A stretch of DNA of 47,699 nt from Elysia marginata (lineage: Eukaryota > Mollusca > Gastropoda > Plakobranchidae). The notes below the pieces were generated by a model. The model worked only from the letters and a program-made list of their open reading frames with translations. It was not told the origin of the DNA and made no database searches. Of the stretch, positions 20,699-32,911 are shown piece by piece (positions within the stretch are counted from its first letter, which is position 1; every line of letters begins with the position of its first letter). Location: the NCBI GenBank assembly GCA_019649035.1, contig BMAT01001470.1:79792-127490 (forward strand), in the 5' to 3' direction. The translations under genes and the position numbers were made by a program.

Positions 20699-22859
20699 AG
20701 GTTTGAAAACCTCAAAAAGGCATCACCAGATATTATAATAACTCATGGAACACTGGAATAAGAAAACATGAGAAACAAAAGTTAATGTAAATCATTTTAG
20801 AGTTTTACAAAGTACAATTTAAATTGAAGTACATAGATAAAAAAATATTATTTGTACTGAAATGCTGATCACAAAAAATATGTAGAAAATAACTTTATGA
20901 TCCATAAATCATTACTCTTCTAAAATGCTAACCAATATAATATGGAACTAAATTGAAAAAAAAATGATTAAACTATCTTTTATTTACAAAATCTCAGTCA
21001 ATATTTAATCTAGATCTGGACGTTTTGTTATTCTACTGGTAAAACTCTTGGTATCAACATAGGAGAAGTAGGGATAGACAAAGGGTAAGAGACCACTTCA
21101 TCAATTCAGAAAGACTGCACCAAATACTGAAACAGTCCTTGACCGGGGATCATAGATCTAGACAGCAAGTGTAATTCGTGGATAGACAGAAGGAAAGACA
21201 CGACAAATCCATAAATATATCAATTCAGAGTGACTGCACCAAACTTGGGCCGGAAATCATATACAGTAAGTTAACGTTAGACCCTATATTCTTATAATAT
21301 TGCTTGGTTTTAAAACCTTTCAAAAAATACAACTAAGGGATAGGCTTTCTAAATCTAAACAGGTCCTGCCTTTTTTCCATATTTTCAAATGCCAATCTAG
21401 ATTTCTACAAATGGTGGTGAGCACTAAAATTCTGTAGAATTTAGATCCCAAATCAACAGTAGGAACACATCACACTTTCGCGGAAATTTCTGTGGATATA
21501 GATTCTAGTTTTCCTTTCAATATTAGGATATAGAATATTTGGACTCTGGAAACTGAAGAGTAGAAAATGTTGTTTTGATTTGTCAATGATGATTTCATTA
21601 GACAAAAATAGTTTTGTGATGATCTCATCGGAGCAGGAAGTCTTCACGATCACCAGCAAGGAAAGGCAAGGAGAAAAGAAAACACAGTGGTTGGCAGTGT
21701 CAAAAAGGAAGGTGGAAAACACTAGGCTAATATTAGATCTAGAATTGCCCCTATTCGGGCAACCAAAAGGACCTTGAATGGCTTGATTCATTATCACACC
21801 CGCACCCTTGCTGTGGTTCTGTGGATCTATCTTTTCTTTTCGTACGGTACAATCAAGGTGTAGAATCTAGATCTAGATTCGACCAAGATATTTTATAACA
21901 GAAATAGAATCATATCTAAAGATTTAGATCTAGGTTTGACCTTACAGGACAACTGAGTCTTGTGTTGTAATGTCAACAATGTATAAAGGTAAGCACATCG
22001 AATCGAGATCTAATTGTAGGCCTTATGTAAAATTGTAGAGTCTAAATCTAGATCTATTCTTAACAAAGCTTTAGGCCCTCTTGATCAGGAGTAGATGCTT
22101 CCACAGTTCCAGCATTAATATAAGGTGAAAGGTTTAGCCTATGGATTCCTTTGACTTACGAGAAAATTCTACAGTGCATTGGTTTAGTTTTCTGGCTCGT
22201 TTGCATTGGTAAGGTTTGTGGTCCCAAATAGGTCTTTCCAACTATTTCCGCCTTCATTCCGTCACTTGGGCCAAATGGAAGAATTGTTACTTATTGTAAT
22301 CCAGTGCTGCACCTTGAAGAAAAACAGAGAATTGGGAATGGAACAGTTTTGGTGTCATTCATCTGTTGAGATCTAGATCTAGGCTAATTATCCTAATATT
22401 AACCATGCTTGTACTTTAACTGCTGAGTGTGCAACCAAACAAGGAGATGACACTGCCTTTTTAGTTTTAAAAATTAGTGACAGTTTCTAAAGTCTAATAT
22501 AAAAACTGCTTACAAATACAAGGCAGAGTCTTGACCATGTACTTTTGTAGACTCAGCCTTAAGTTAAGATCTTCAACCGGGATCCAAACAAGTTGGAATT
22601 TAGAAACACCACTGGTAACAACTGACCACCCATGGTTCTAAGGCGTTATATGTAATTACAGCTTCCTCTCAGGCAAGCTTCCCATTGATGCTTTTAGTCT
22701 TATGCTGTAAGCCTCACGTCACTGTAGTGTAGGAACTGCCTAGCTTTCTTTGTCTTACAATTGATGCATGGTTTGAATGATTGAAACATAAGTGTTACGT
22801 ATCAGATGGTCAACTTTGAACCTGGGGCTGATGATACAGTAGATGATCCTTAATCATTG
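20699..22859. other. region upstream of SWSAP1
   Basis: The promoter should lie here, but no TATA box or clear core element is identifiable. It contains a 108-base-period duplication (21072-21265) and a scatter of AGATCTAGA words at 21.7-22.4 kb. The 114-codon minus frame at 21453-21797 shows no family features. Confidence 0.4.
21072..21265 (+). repeat. degenerate two-copy duplication, period about 108
   Basis: Copies start at 21072 and 21180, each with GGATAGACA, then ATCAATTCAGA, GACTGCACCAAA and an ATCATA segment in the same order. Divergence is moderate. Confidence 0.65.
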
Positions 22860-23154
22860 TTAACTCAATGGCTACACAACGGTCATATACGAACGTAGCA
22901 CTAGGGATCGGTTAAATACTCTCCGTTCGTATATGAACGGAGCAATCTATGATTTTTTTTCTTCACAGACTGAAGAGATGAACGGGAAACCACTCTAATG
23001 TTTTTCCTCAACCATTTCTTTAGTAGATTTTGTTCCTTTTCACCATAGATTGGTGAAATATAATTTATTAAATTGATTTTTTTCGGTGAAGTGTAAAAAA
23101 TAGAGCGTTTCAGGGTGTCGCAAGGGGCAAAACTAAGCGTATTCAATGAGTTAA
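22860..23154. mobile_element. piggyBac-like MITE candidate
   Basis: TTAA occurs at both ends (22860-22863 and 23151-23154). The termini read TTAACTCAATGG on the left and, inverted, TTAACTCATTGA on the right. A TTAA target and subterminal palindromes are characteristic of piggyBac-derived MITEs. The left end holds a perfect 8-base stem hairpin at 22921-22942 and a 13-base inverted repeat (22883-22895 with 22924-22936). No transposase is present. The class assignment is inferred from short termini. Confidence 0.5.
22921..22942 (+). repeat. hairpin inside the MITE
   Basis: CTCCGTTC, a six-base loop GTATAT, then GAACGGAG form a perfect 8-bp stem. Part of it can instead pair with 22883-22895, so two exclusive folds exist. 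Confidence 0.85.
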
Positions 23155-26099
23155 TGCTTCTCAATTTGCAGATCATTAGTTTCTAAGCTACCATGCGATT
23201 TTAAAATCATATTCATATTATTACTTTTTCCTCCACCAACAAAATTTGTTTAAGGATACTGCTTGCGTACCTTATGGCCAATCAAGCTAAGCCCAGTTAT
23301 ACTTATACTAGGTTTATAAATTTAATTCCAGATCGGTCTTTCTAAAATTTTTTTGCCTTTTCTCATCAAGGATGGGTGGGACATCGAAACAAAGCCATTA
23401 AAAACCAGTGCCTCCTTCTGCAATGGAGAGCCTAATACTATAATAATACTAATCTCTAGAGATAAAATTTAGTTCCAATAAAATTGTATTGTAAACCTGT
23501 GGACAAATAAATCATTTACCGACTGAATTTGGACTCTGGGTGGTAATAATAATTCTAGAGTAAAGTTACCCTTGGTACTACATAGCTTTAAAGATATATA
23601 CTGTTGGAAAGTTTAATGGATTGATTAAAACGAAAATTATGAAAAGGTTGTTTGACAAATTGTTCGAAGCTTTGAAAAATGTAACTTTTAAAATCATTGA
23701 CTGATTTGCACTTTCTTCTCTTTTTTTTTTCTTTTTTTTTTTTTTTTGTAAGATTTTTCAAGGTAATCAGATGTTTTTTTTTTTAATTTTAATGATTAGG
23801 CTTGACATCTAATGTAGTGGGCTTATTTTTTACACACTTGAAACTGCTCATATAGTCATATTGCTGAACAGATTTTTGCTTCAGAAAGTGGAGGTCTAAG
23901 AGTCAGGAAAGAGCATCTCGTTTAAGTTCTAAGCAAGTCACTTTGAGAGGCTAAGTAAAGACCTTTGCCATCAAATTTCTTTTTAAGAAGCATCATGACG
24001 ACATGGTTTAAGCAATGTATAGATCTCTGAGTGGCAAGCTGGTGGGTGCGGTAGCCAAAAGTTTAAATCATTTTTTATGAAGCCAAAGGCTTGCATGTTT
24101 GGGGCATTTCCACTTTTCTATCCACTGCTAATTACATATATACCATTGTTTAAAATCTTTCAATTATAAAATTGATTGTGCAATAAGCAATTAGCTACTT
24201 TCATTATTTATTCTTTACAAAACAAGCCATAACATTGAAACTATAGATGACATAGATCTCTCTTTAGGACTTTAGTTATAAATATTTTGTTTGATATGTA
24301 AGATGTCAAACTTAATAAAAAGTATTTAAAGCAATCCCAGTGGTGAAACATCACTTGTCTTACCATCAACAGTTCTCATTACAAGTGTAAATTGCTCTTG
24401 AGCCAACAGAATTGTTTTTCCAATTCATTTAAAAAGTCAACTTATTTGATGTTTTCACAATAGTTGTTAGAATGAGCCTGTCTGAGTGTCTCTGGCACTT
24501 TTAAACCCTGTTAATCATTTTTTAGTTTTTCCTTTTTGTATTATTATCTACGGTATAATGGTTTCATTAACTCTGGCTGATCATCCTACTTAAAAAAATG
24601 GCTATCTTTCATTTTATCAATATCAGTCAAGCATGTATACAACAAATCATTTAACTCTTGACAAAGTGACAAAGTTCTGAAAAAAATGTTTACATTGGCT
24701 ATTAATATGTTTATCAACAGCTTCTCTCAAAACTTATGTGAAAAGTAATGCCTAAGATTTTTAGAGTATAAGAAAGGAAGCAATACTTACAATGAGGCAA
24801 ATCAAAATCCAAACATATATATACAGCCATGGGCATTGGTACAGAATGGCTGGTGAAAAATTTTTGTTTGAACGAGAATTTACTGTTCATAATTAATGAA
24901 ATGCTTCGATTTTAGGGGAAAAAATACAATACATCCAACAAATAATCATATTATTATATTATAAACCAACACTAAAATGAATGTTATTAAACCATAATTT
25001 GCTATTCAATTGCAATTGTTCTAAATTACTAAATTTATGATCAAAGTTTTATATATGTGAATTGGAAAGTTGCACTTAATAATTATTTGAATTTTCTAAA
25101 AGTTTTACGAAGAACTTGACAGTGCTCAGTTAAAATGTGTGATAATTTGAAATCAGCCAAAACCTTGTAAACCCTACCTGTCCCATGGTTTTCTGAGGGT
25201 AAAACTTTGAGCTCCCAGTTATCAAAGTCGGTATTACAATTTGTAGAACTTTGTTTTGTATTAAATTAATCAATTGGCTGTGTTAGTATCCATATTTTAG
25301 CATTTCAACGTCTGCCTAATTGACGACCATTTTTGTGATAATGCCTGGCATAATTTATTGACCTGAAGACATATATAACTTATAATTAGCAGTTTCATAT
25401 GGGAAATAATTAGTTTGCCAACTGTCATTGTTGTGCTTTGGAAAAGAGCAAACACCTTGATTTTGAAGAAAAAAAAAGTTTCTTGTTTAAGACTGTCAGG
25501 TCAAATAAAATCCGTGGTAAAGCTTGAGAAAAAAATTCGAAAGGTCAGGGGTTTGGTGCTGATATTTAGAAATGAGAAGGTCAAGGTCAAGGTGAGTCTA
25601 CACTATGTGCAAAAGCTGATATGTATGATTTTTCACACACACTTGAGATGTAACACGTACTACTTACCCTGCTGGATTTTTTATTTTAAATTTGAACCCT
25701 AAGGAATCTTTGATTCACATTCTGTCCATAAGCATCATTTTATTATTAGTTTTGATAATCTTTGTTTTGACCTCTATCAGTAACGTTACATACAACTACA
25801 AGGCAGGTCTAACCAGGCAGGCCGTACTTTTCTTCTTTTGCTAACTTCTTGTAAAGAAAATGGCCTTTCTTAATATTTGGGCATTTCTACCCATGTTAGT
25901 AGTCTCTCTCTCTCTTTCACCCCCAAGTCTAGGAATCTTAATGCGCTACAAGCGGTTTTTAAAAAATCCATGACTGTTTTGTCTTCAGGCTAAGTTAGAC
26001 ATTGCTCGGCCTTATACTACAGTTTGCGGCTCAATATGTAGGCAATTCAATCAATTTAGAAACAACACGAACAAACAAGCAAAAAGCCCTTGTTGTCGC
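23155..26099. other. gene-free AT-rich stretch
   Basis: No exon or transposon coding trace is recognised. T-runs occur at 23718-23750 and a receptor-like site at 25577-25595. The 95-codon plus frame at 25415-25702 has no recognisable domain. Confidence 0.4.
25577..25595 (+). promoter_or_regulatory. tandem nuclear-receptor half-sites
   Basis: Three overlapping AAGGTC(A) units include TCAAGGTCA, the extended half-site bound by ERR and NR5A/SF-1 receptors. The same bases also create a consensus donor (CAAG|GTGAGT). Function is unproven. Confidence 0.3.
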
Positions 26100-26478
26100 T
26101 GTAAAAAGCTGCAGGTTGACAGCGGACATTACTAGCTAGCTTGGAGCTACTAGATCGAAGTTTCGACTTGCGCTGCACTTACTCAGCGCCAGCAGTTTCA
26201 ATGTAGTCTCAATATCTGTTGTGCCTGGCCTCCGCTCCGCTCGATCTATATCAACATCCAGATTAGGTACAGTATATTGCTACCGTTATTATTTATAGAT
26301 CTCCGTGACTGCTCAATGTGGCTCATCCCAACAGTAGCAATGTTTACTGTGAGTGATCGTGAGAGAGGGAAGGAGGGAGGGCTGGGCAGGGAAGAGGCTG
26401 TTATGACTCACTCCAGATTGGCTGCGTTATCCAGGGAGCTGCAGTCGATCAGTGTGTGAAGTGCGTGTGTGTGTGTGT
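26100..26478 (+). promoter_or_regulatory. candidate promoter island
   Basis: This segment is less AT-rich and richer in CpG than its surroundings. It carries an inverted CCAAT box (GATTGGCTG, about 26417), an AP-1-like TGACTCA (about 26404) and a GA-rich block, and ends in (GT)n at 26462-26478. It could be the promoter of a plus-strand gene with a long first intron, but no first exon can be fixed. Confidence 0.3.
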
Positions 26479-26772
26479 TACAAGTGTTGATTTTGTGGAG
26501 ACTTTAATCATGTGCGAATGTGTGGGGAACTTGTGTTTGAGGTTTTGAAAAAAATCAATCCAACTATGCATACTTCACAACACGCAAAATACGTTCGCGG
26601 TGTTGTTAAAAAAAAAAAATTCAAATTAGACTACAGAGCTCGGTTTGCGGTGGTTGCATGTTGACATGTTTGCGGTTTTGTTTTCGTCACGACCTAGGCA
26701 ACTGTCATTCCGACTGTGTCACAATCTCTCACTTAAGCTGTGGGCTCTAGCGAGAGAATTACATTGTTGATA

Positions 26773-26773
<1 letters not shown>

Positions 26774-26813
<40 letters not shown>
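26774..26813 (+). repeat. (CT)n microsatellite
   Basis: About twenty uninterrupted TC/CT dinucleotides followed by CCTTCCTCC. Confidence 0.95.
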
Positions 26814-26816
<3 letters not shown>

Positions 26817-27759
26817 TCCTCCTTCTCTCTTTTACTGTTTCAATTTGTTCTTTTTTTTTCTTTCTAGCTTAGCTTATGCCTGTTGATTCTCTGAGAAACA
26901 AAAGACCGCTTTTTTTGTTTTACTTGAAAAAAAAAGGAAACTTTTACTGGTAAACTCGATATATTACAAGCATGATCATGTCAGAGCTCTAAGCCTCAAT
27001 TATTCTGACATTTCTAAAAGAGCTTTCTGAACTGTATTTTAGAGTGATCCGATCAATAGCGTTTTGTATACATTGATTACAACGCAGTAGATTTGTTGGT
27101 ATTTGGATGGAAATAGCTGCCGCATGCCATGATTTTTCTAAACGTTCATTCGCGATGCCTCTTGTTTGTCTTCGACGCGAGAGTGTTTCGGAGATGCCGA
27201 CAAGGTTCCAGATTTAGCATCGAACTTGCATTACGCCGGATATGCATTGTTAGCTATCCATTGACATTTTCCGGAAGTACCCTGGGAATGAAGTGAATAT
27301 ACCACCCGATTCCGATGAAAGCTGTAATATAGCCACTTAAAGTTCACATTACTGTGGTGTTCACGCAGGGTAAACAACATTGCAGTGAGAAAGGAATCAC
27401 CCCCCCCCCTTTATCTCTATCATTCTCCACATTTCCTTCTCTTTTCCGTAAAAAAAAAAACAACTATTCCCTTTCCTTTCCCTTTTCCGCTTGTGCCTCA
27501 TTTTTAACTCTCATATACTAGCGCTTTATTTTTGTCCCTGTCTAACTGCTTTGGGTTCCCTCTCCCCGTTGTCCCCCTATATAATTGCAAATAAAAAAAA
27601 GTTCCAGGCCTCTGTGAAATATGCCACGATGCATACCTATTTACCAACCTATCTACCTCAAGGGACAGCTGTTGAATACGGCACTTATTACTTTTGCCAG
27701 ACGGCATTGATATCACAAAGGCCTGAAAATTTCAAGCATTATTTAATGCTTTGCATCCC
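26814..27759. other. gene-free stretch
   Basis: Mixed sequence with C-runs (about 27400) and A-runs. I see no exon or element. Confidence 0.4.
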
Positions 27760-28185
27760 TTTATCTGTCTATCTATCTGTCTGTCTGTTTATCTATCTAG
27801 CTATCTATCCATAGGGGGGGCCTAGATAGCTCAGTTGGTAGTGGCTTCGCTCCGTGGCCAAGAGGTCGCGGGTTCGAAACACAGCCGAGTACAGTCCGGG
27901 CCCCTACTGGTTGGGTCGGTGTCAGTATAATGTGACCGGCTGAGGCTAAGTCATGGTATCCCCGCTAGTCTCTGGGTGGCAGCCCGTAAATTGTCATTGG
28001 GACCCAAGTCCTGAGAGCACCTTTGAAGTGGAATTGGGCTTTTAAAAATACCCTTCAATCAAACTATCCATCCATCCATCCATCTATCTATCCATCCATC
28101 CATCCATCTATCTATCTATCTCTCTATCTATCCATCTATCTTTTTATCTATCTATGTACCTGTCTGCCTACCTACCTACACCTAT
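27760..28185 (+). repeat. CTAT/CATC/CTGT tetranucleotide array split by a SINE
   Basis: CTGT/CTAT units (27760-27812) and CATC/CTAT units (28065-28185) flank a SINE that appears to have inserted into one array. The open frames here (Tyr/Leu or Pro/Ser/Ile repeats) are products of the repeat. Confidence 0.9.
27815..28062 (+). mobile_element. tRNA-derived SINE
   Basis: The tRNA-like head has an A-box (TAGCTCAGTTGGTAGTGG, about 27827-27844) and a B-box (GGGTTCGAAAC, 27870-27880) at normal spacing. A non-tRNA body of about 150 bases (GGCTGAGGCTAAGTCATGG, then CTGGGTGGCAGCCCGT) ends near TTGGGCTTTTAAAAAT. The 3' part does not fold as a tRNA, so it is a SINE and not a tRNA gene. Confidence 0.8.
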
Positions 28186-30299
28186 CTCACTATCCACTTA
28201 CATATGCACTGTAGTCTGTTTTTTGTTTTAAAGTTATAGCAGACATATGGTCCAGAATTGCTTAAAAAAACATGCAGACAATTTTTAATTCATCGACTTC
28301 CTGACACGTCCCTTGTTTTTTTCGGGTGGGTGTGAACATGATTGTGCAATAGTCATACTGCTCAATGCGAACGATGTGCGGTTTTTTTTCGTCTCCGTGG
28401 ATACTTGTGCTGCCTGGGAGAAAGTGCAGTATCTTCCGTATAGTTTTTACTGGACATACTGCACTTTTTTTTTGTCCCGAGCAGTGCGTGTTATTATCGT
28501 AGAATCAATTTAGGCTGATTATGGGTATGGGTTATATCAATGGGTTGTAAAAATTCTTATGGGTTATTAGTATTTATTTTTTTTTGTTTTAGAGCGATAA
28601 TAAAACAAAGAGGTGAACAGATGGCGGTAGTTAGATTTTCATGTTTAAAATGACTATTGACAGCCGTTGCGTCTTGGAATATAGTATTAGAATTGCGTGT
28701 GGGGAAAGGAGGGAGGGTGTTCTCATGTGTTCCAAGATAGGATCTGTGGATACTTTCTCGATATATGTTAACCGAGTCTTCTATAGCGTTTTACCAGTTC
28801 TGAGGCATTCTATAAAGTTTATTTTTATTGAATAATACTAATAGAGTCCACGAAGACAATAGATCACAATACAAAAAAGCGCTTTACTTATAATACAGTC
28901 AATTCCTATTTTTTTTCCTTGTGCCAGTCTTGTTTTTCTTTCTTTATAATGTTGAAGGTCTTTTAGTACATGTGTTCGTTTCGTTGCCGATGACTTGGGT
29001 GTATTTTTTTTTCCAAATTCCAATGTCATGCCATTAACCAATATTGCACTCCTCTTCTTCATATTTTCACTGAATCATTTTCCTCTTTAAATATAATGCA
29101 ATTATTCATCTTATTTCTGTTTTTGTAACGGGATCTTTCCGGTGCGTTTTATTTTTTACGACTTCGAGACCGAAGTATGGAATTATTTTTTGAACTTGTC
29201 TTTTCACTTTTAGTCTTCCCAACGGGCGCCTTGAGCATTTGAGTGACTGGAACGTTAGTACCGTGCCAAATTTTTTTCAACAGCCAAGGAAACAGTCAAA
29301 CTTTGAGTCACAGGGTTTTAACGTTGCGGCCAGCCTTTGTAAGAGCTAGTCTGGTCGCATCTTTAATGTTCTTATCGTCTCCCATTATCATAATTATGCG
29401 GGTTGTTTTGTTTGCGTTTGATCCTCCTCGTTTTTGTTTTGTTTTTGCAACTAAATTTGTTGTCTTCATTAACCTTCGACATTCATTATTATCTCTTGAC
29501 TATGGTAACCTTTTCCCTGGATGCCTTTGACCTTTGGAGTTTTCACATTTTCTTCTTACGACACTGACGACTATAAATAAATACAAGTCATCTACCGCTC
29601 TTGTGCAATCTGAAATATGAGATTTGGCGAAATACATAGAAGAACTGGTATGTTTACATTTATGACCCACCTCCCCCTTTATATTCTTAATCAAATTTAA
29701 TTTACGACAAATATCGAAAATTACTGTTCGCCAGTATCACGTTTTAAATTTCATTTTACAATGTACCGTTAATAGCGTTTGGTAGCAAACCTTTAAATTT
29801 CTCAATTGTCTTTTGACTATGTTTAGCATGACGGACACAAAATTTTTCCATTCGGTTTTCTAGGACCGTCGAGAGGTTTATGACCTGTTAGAATAATTAG
29901 TTCTGCAACATAGGATATATCTAATGTCTTGTCCACCAGCACGTTTTAAAGCATGTTTTTGATTTGTTCGATATAGAAACTAATTTCTTATACGCGCGTC
30001 AAAACAACTAGTTATGTGTTGTGTTTTATGAGTTTAGATTGTCTTTTTTCTAGCAACTAATTTTCTTGTCTTATAATTTAATGAGTTTTGGTTGTGTACT
30101 TCTAGTTCTCTTTTCTTGTGTTGTGATTCAAAGAGTTTTGGTTGCGTATTTTAGTTCTAGTTTTCCGTGTCTTTATTACTTTTTGAAATTTCCTCTCTCT
30201 TATATGAAAAAATATTTAATTTTCTTAAGTCTCATTACGGTCTGTCTTAGCAATGCAATTCCTTTGTCCTAGACTGAGGCATCAACACTAAGTTAATTT
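28186..30299. other. gene-free stretch
   Basis: Mixed, T-rich sequence. Open frames of 60-95 codons occur on both strands, but none shows family features or paired splice sites. Confidence 0.4.
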
Positions 30300-30760
30300 C
30301 AAATGCCCGCCCACCGTTTGTTTTTCTGTTCTGTGATTGAAATGGAAGCACAAATCTGCACGACGAGCCTTAAGTCCTCAAGAGGTCCTCAAAGCTTGCC
30401 GACAAATCGCAATGTGGGGAAAAACAAGTCGATCACGATTGGCTGTAAAGCCGCCACTTCCTGTGCACAATTTTGTCGCCCTGCAGATCATCCGTACTGT
30501 AGGCTACACTAATTCTGAAGGTGTAAGCACCAGCAGGCCTGGGGCTGCGGCCAACAGTTAAGTCGGCCAGGGCTCGGTCAGACCCACATGGGAGCTTCTC
30601 GGACCCCCGGGTCTTGTTCAGGCCAGGCCAGGCCAGCTTGCGGTTTCCCACCGACTCCTCAGGCTGGGTGACCACTGACCAGGGGGTCGGTATGTCTGAC
30701 TGCTTTCTAGGCTCAGTGGCGTGAAGGCCTGGAGGTGAGGCTTAATCCAACCAGAGACGC
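30300..30760 (+). repeat. GC-richer block, possible old retroelement 5' end
   Basis: A sharp rise in GC against its flanks, with (CAGGC)n-like repeats at about 30620-30640. One plus frame reads RRALSPQEVLKACRQIAMWG and another ends in Gly/Ala/Arg-rich sequence, vaguely like the start of LINE ORF2 proteins. The class is not secure. Confidence 0.25.
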
Positions 30761-32439
30761 TTTAAGTCAGGACACCATAGTCTCACTTATTCAGCAGATC
30801 AATCTCACTGACTACTGGTCTCTATTTGTGTCCATAGACCTCTTTTTATGTCTCTCTCCCTTCTCATCCCTCACCTCTCTCTCTTCTCTATTTTTTCTCA
30901 ATATTCTGCCCCTTTCTTTTGCCTCTATTACATTCTCTATCTCCTACCTGTCTTACATCTATTTCCACCAACGCTTTACAGCACCTCTTTAACAAAGACT
31001 ACAATTTCATACATATGTTTTGGCCTGCAGTTGTTCTTGACTACCCCTCCTCCATGCATTTTGTCGCCGTGTAAAAAGCCTAGGCTCGGTTTGGGGACCC
31101 TAAACCCAGTCAAATCCTTTTCGTGCATGTTCTCTTCAATATTGGTTAAGAGTCTGACGCTTTCAGGGAAAAGTTCTAGAATAAAATTAAGAGCCTTTTT
31201 CCTTCATAAATCGTAGTGTAGTTATTAATTTAAGATATATATTGTCCATTGTTTTCCGCCAGTCAGCGCTGTCTTTGAAAGGGGTTACAGTGTTGAACTA
31301 ACAGTTATACCTCACTTTAACATAAAGTGGATCAAATCTATGTGCATGGTAGATTCGATTGGTTTTGGTCGTAGTTAACAAGGGCGATTTCATTAGGTTG
31401 ATGAACAGGAAAGCTGTCGTAATTGAGTTGGAGCAAATAAATAAACAAAAAAAACCCAACTATGTTTACCTTTATCTTCATTTAAATGAAGACTTGTGTC
31501 CTACAGAAGTTGGTGATCAAGAACTAATTCTACATTACTTGTGTGTTGGCACCTGTAAAATCCTTTTTGTTCTAAGAGACCATGTGCATTTTACCTCCCT
31601 TTGCTTTGAACAAAACTAATAATTGACGGAGTTCAAGCAAATGAAACGCTCAATACATTTAGGTTTCATGATTACCCGTTCTTTCTCTTGTTTGCATCCT
31701 TATAAATGTGCCCATTTGAGAGAAAAGAGAGAGACGGAGACAGACACAGGGATGTTCGGTTTTGGGGGGGGGGGTGCTGCGGACGAATGAAAGGGGGTAC
31801 GCATGTATGTTTTGGACTTCTGATGTTGATAGCTCACGAAGAACTATTTGAAAAAGGTCCATACAACTTTCAGATTATCATGTTTGCAAAAAATGTTTTC
31901 ATAATTACAGGAACAAGCAATGAGGACACAAAGTCGAGTTGCCTTGGATCTGTTTGGCCAATTTCTACGAAAAAAAAACATGAAAAATTCCATCGAATAG
32001 GGACTCAAATGTCAAGTGGGTATCCGGTTCTTGTCAATCAAAGATCCTGTTAGTGCACTGTAGTATAGCCCTGTTTTGTAACGTTTTGCTCCTCTTCTAG
32101 TTGAAAAGACATATTGACTTGCATTGTTGGAACTGTTTTTAACGCTGTGTTAACTTTTTAGAATTTATTTGTATTGAAAGAAGATAGTGAACCAAGCATT
32201 CTGGTTTCTGTGGCATAAAATATTACTACCACCAGGTGTAGCTCACATGCGCTATGCACACATCAAAGTCATAACGGCGGCCAATGCTGATATCTATGTG
32301 ACACAGCAATCTCATTCCACAACCGCACAACACGCAGGAGACACTGTCGTCTGTCGTCATTTGACGTGTGTATGTGTGTGTGTATGTCCGTGGGATTCGG
32401 GACTTGAGACTGCTCTGTAGACCGCAGAGAGAGTGGAGA
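30761..32439. other. gene-free stretch
   Basis: Pyrimidine-rich at 30830-30960, with a G-run at 31766-31776 and a GT-rich run at about 32367-32385. No exon is supported. Confidence 0.4.
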
Positions 32440-32452
32440 TAGCTGAGAGAGA

Positions 32453-32499
<47 letters not shown>

Positions 32500-32911
32500 G
32501 ACCCGTGCCTGGGCGATGACTCAGGCTCCATTCATGTTTGACTCAGTCCTCAAGTCCCTTGGCAAGCTGACAACTGGGAGAGGGCAGGGGAGGGAAGCCC
32601 TTGCGATCGCAAACACCGCCACCACCACCGCCGTCCCTTTCGCCTTGCGGGTCCTAGCAGTCCGCTTTTTAGTTAGCTATAGATCTATATTGATGGTCTA
32701 CACGTATCTAGGTGAGGATCTAGATTGGAGTCGTTTAGTCGGAGCTTTGGATGAGTTTGTGAGCCACCAGATCGCGATTTTGCTGTATCTAGTAAAAAAA
32801 AAAGACTATAAGGACTTCTTGTGTTTCTTATCAAATAGCAAATTCAATCCAGATAACAATGTTATATATTTCACGTTTGACATTTTTGGGGGGATTTTCG
32901 AGGTTATGTGA
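32440..32911 (+). other. (GA)n tract followed by a GC-rich 137-codon open frame
   Basis: (GA)n at 32456-32497 leads into an open frame from ATG 32498 to 32911. Its first half, with MTQAPFMFDSVLKSLGKLTT and an Ala/Thr-rich run, is GC-rich and complex. A consensus donor (TCTAG|GTGAGG) falls at about 32712, after which the frame becomes AT-rich. It could be a first coding exon of an unrecognised gene (about 71 codons) or chance. No domain is recognised. Confidence 0.25.

Noticed and set aside
22901..23176. 91-codon minus frame
   Set aside because: It lies across the proposed piggyBac-like MITE, including its hairpin, and runs past its right border.
27820..27895. tRNA gene
   Set aside because: A- and B-boxes are good, but the acceptor ends do not pair and a SINE body follows.
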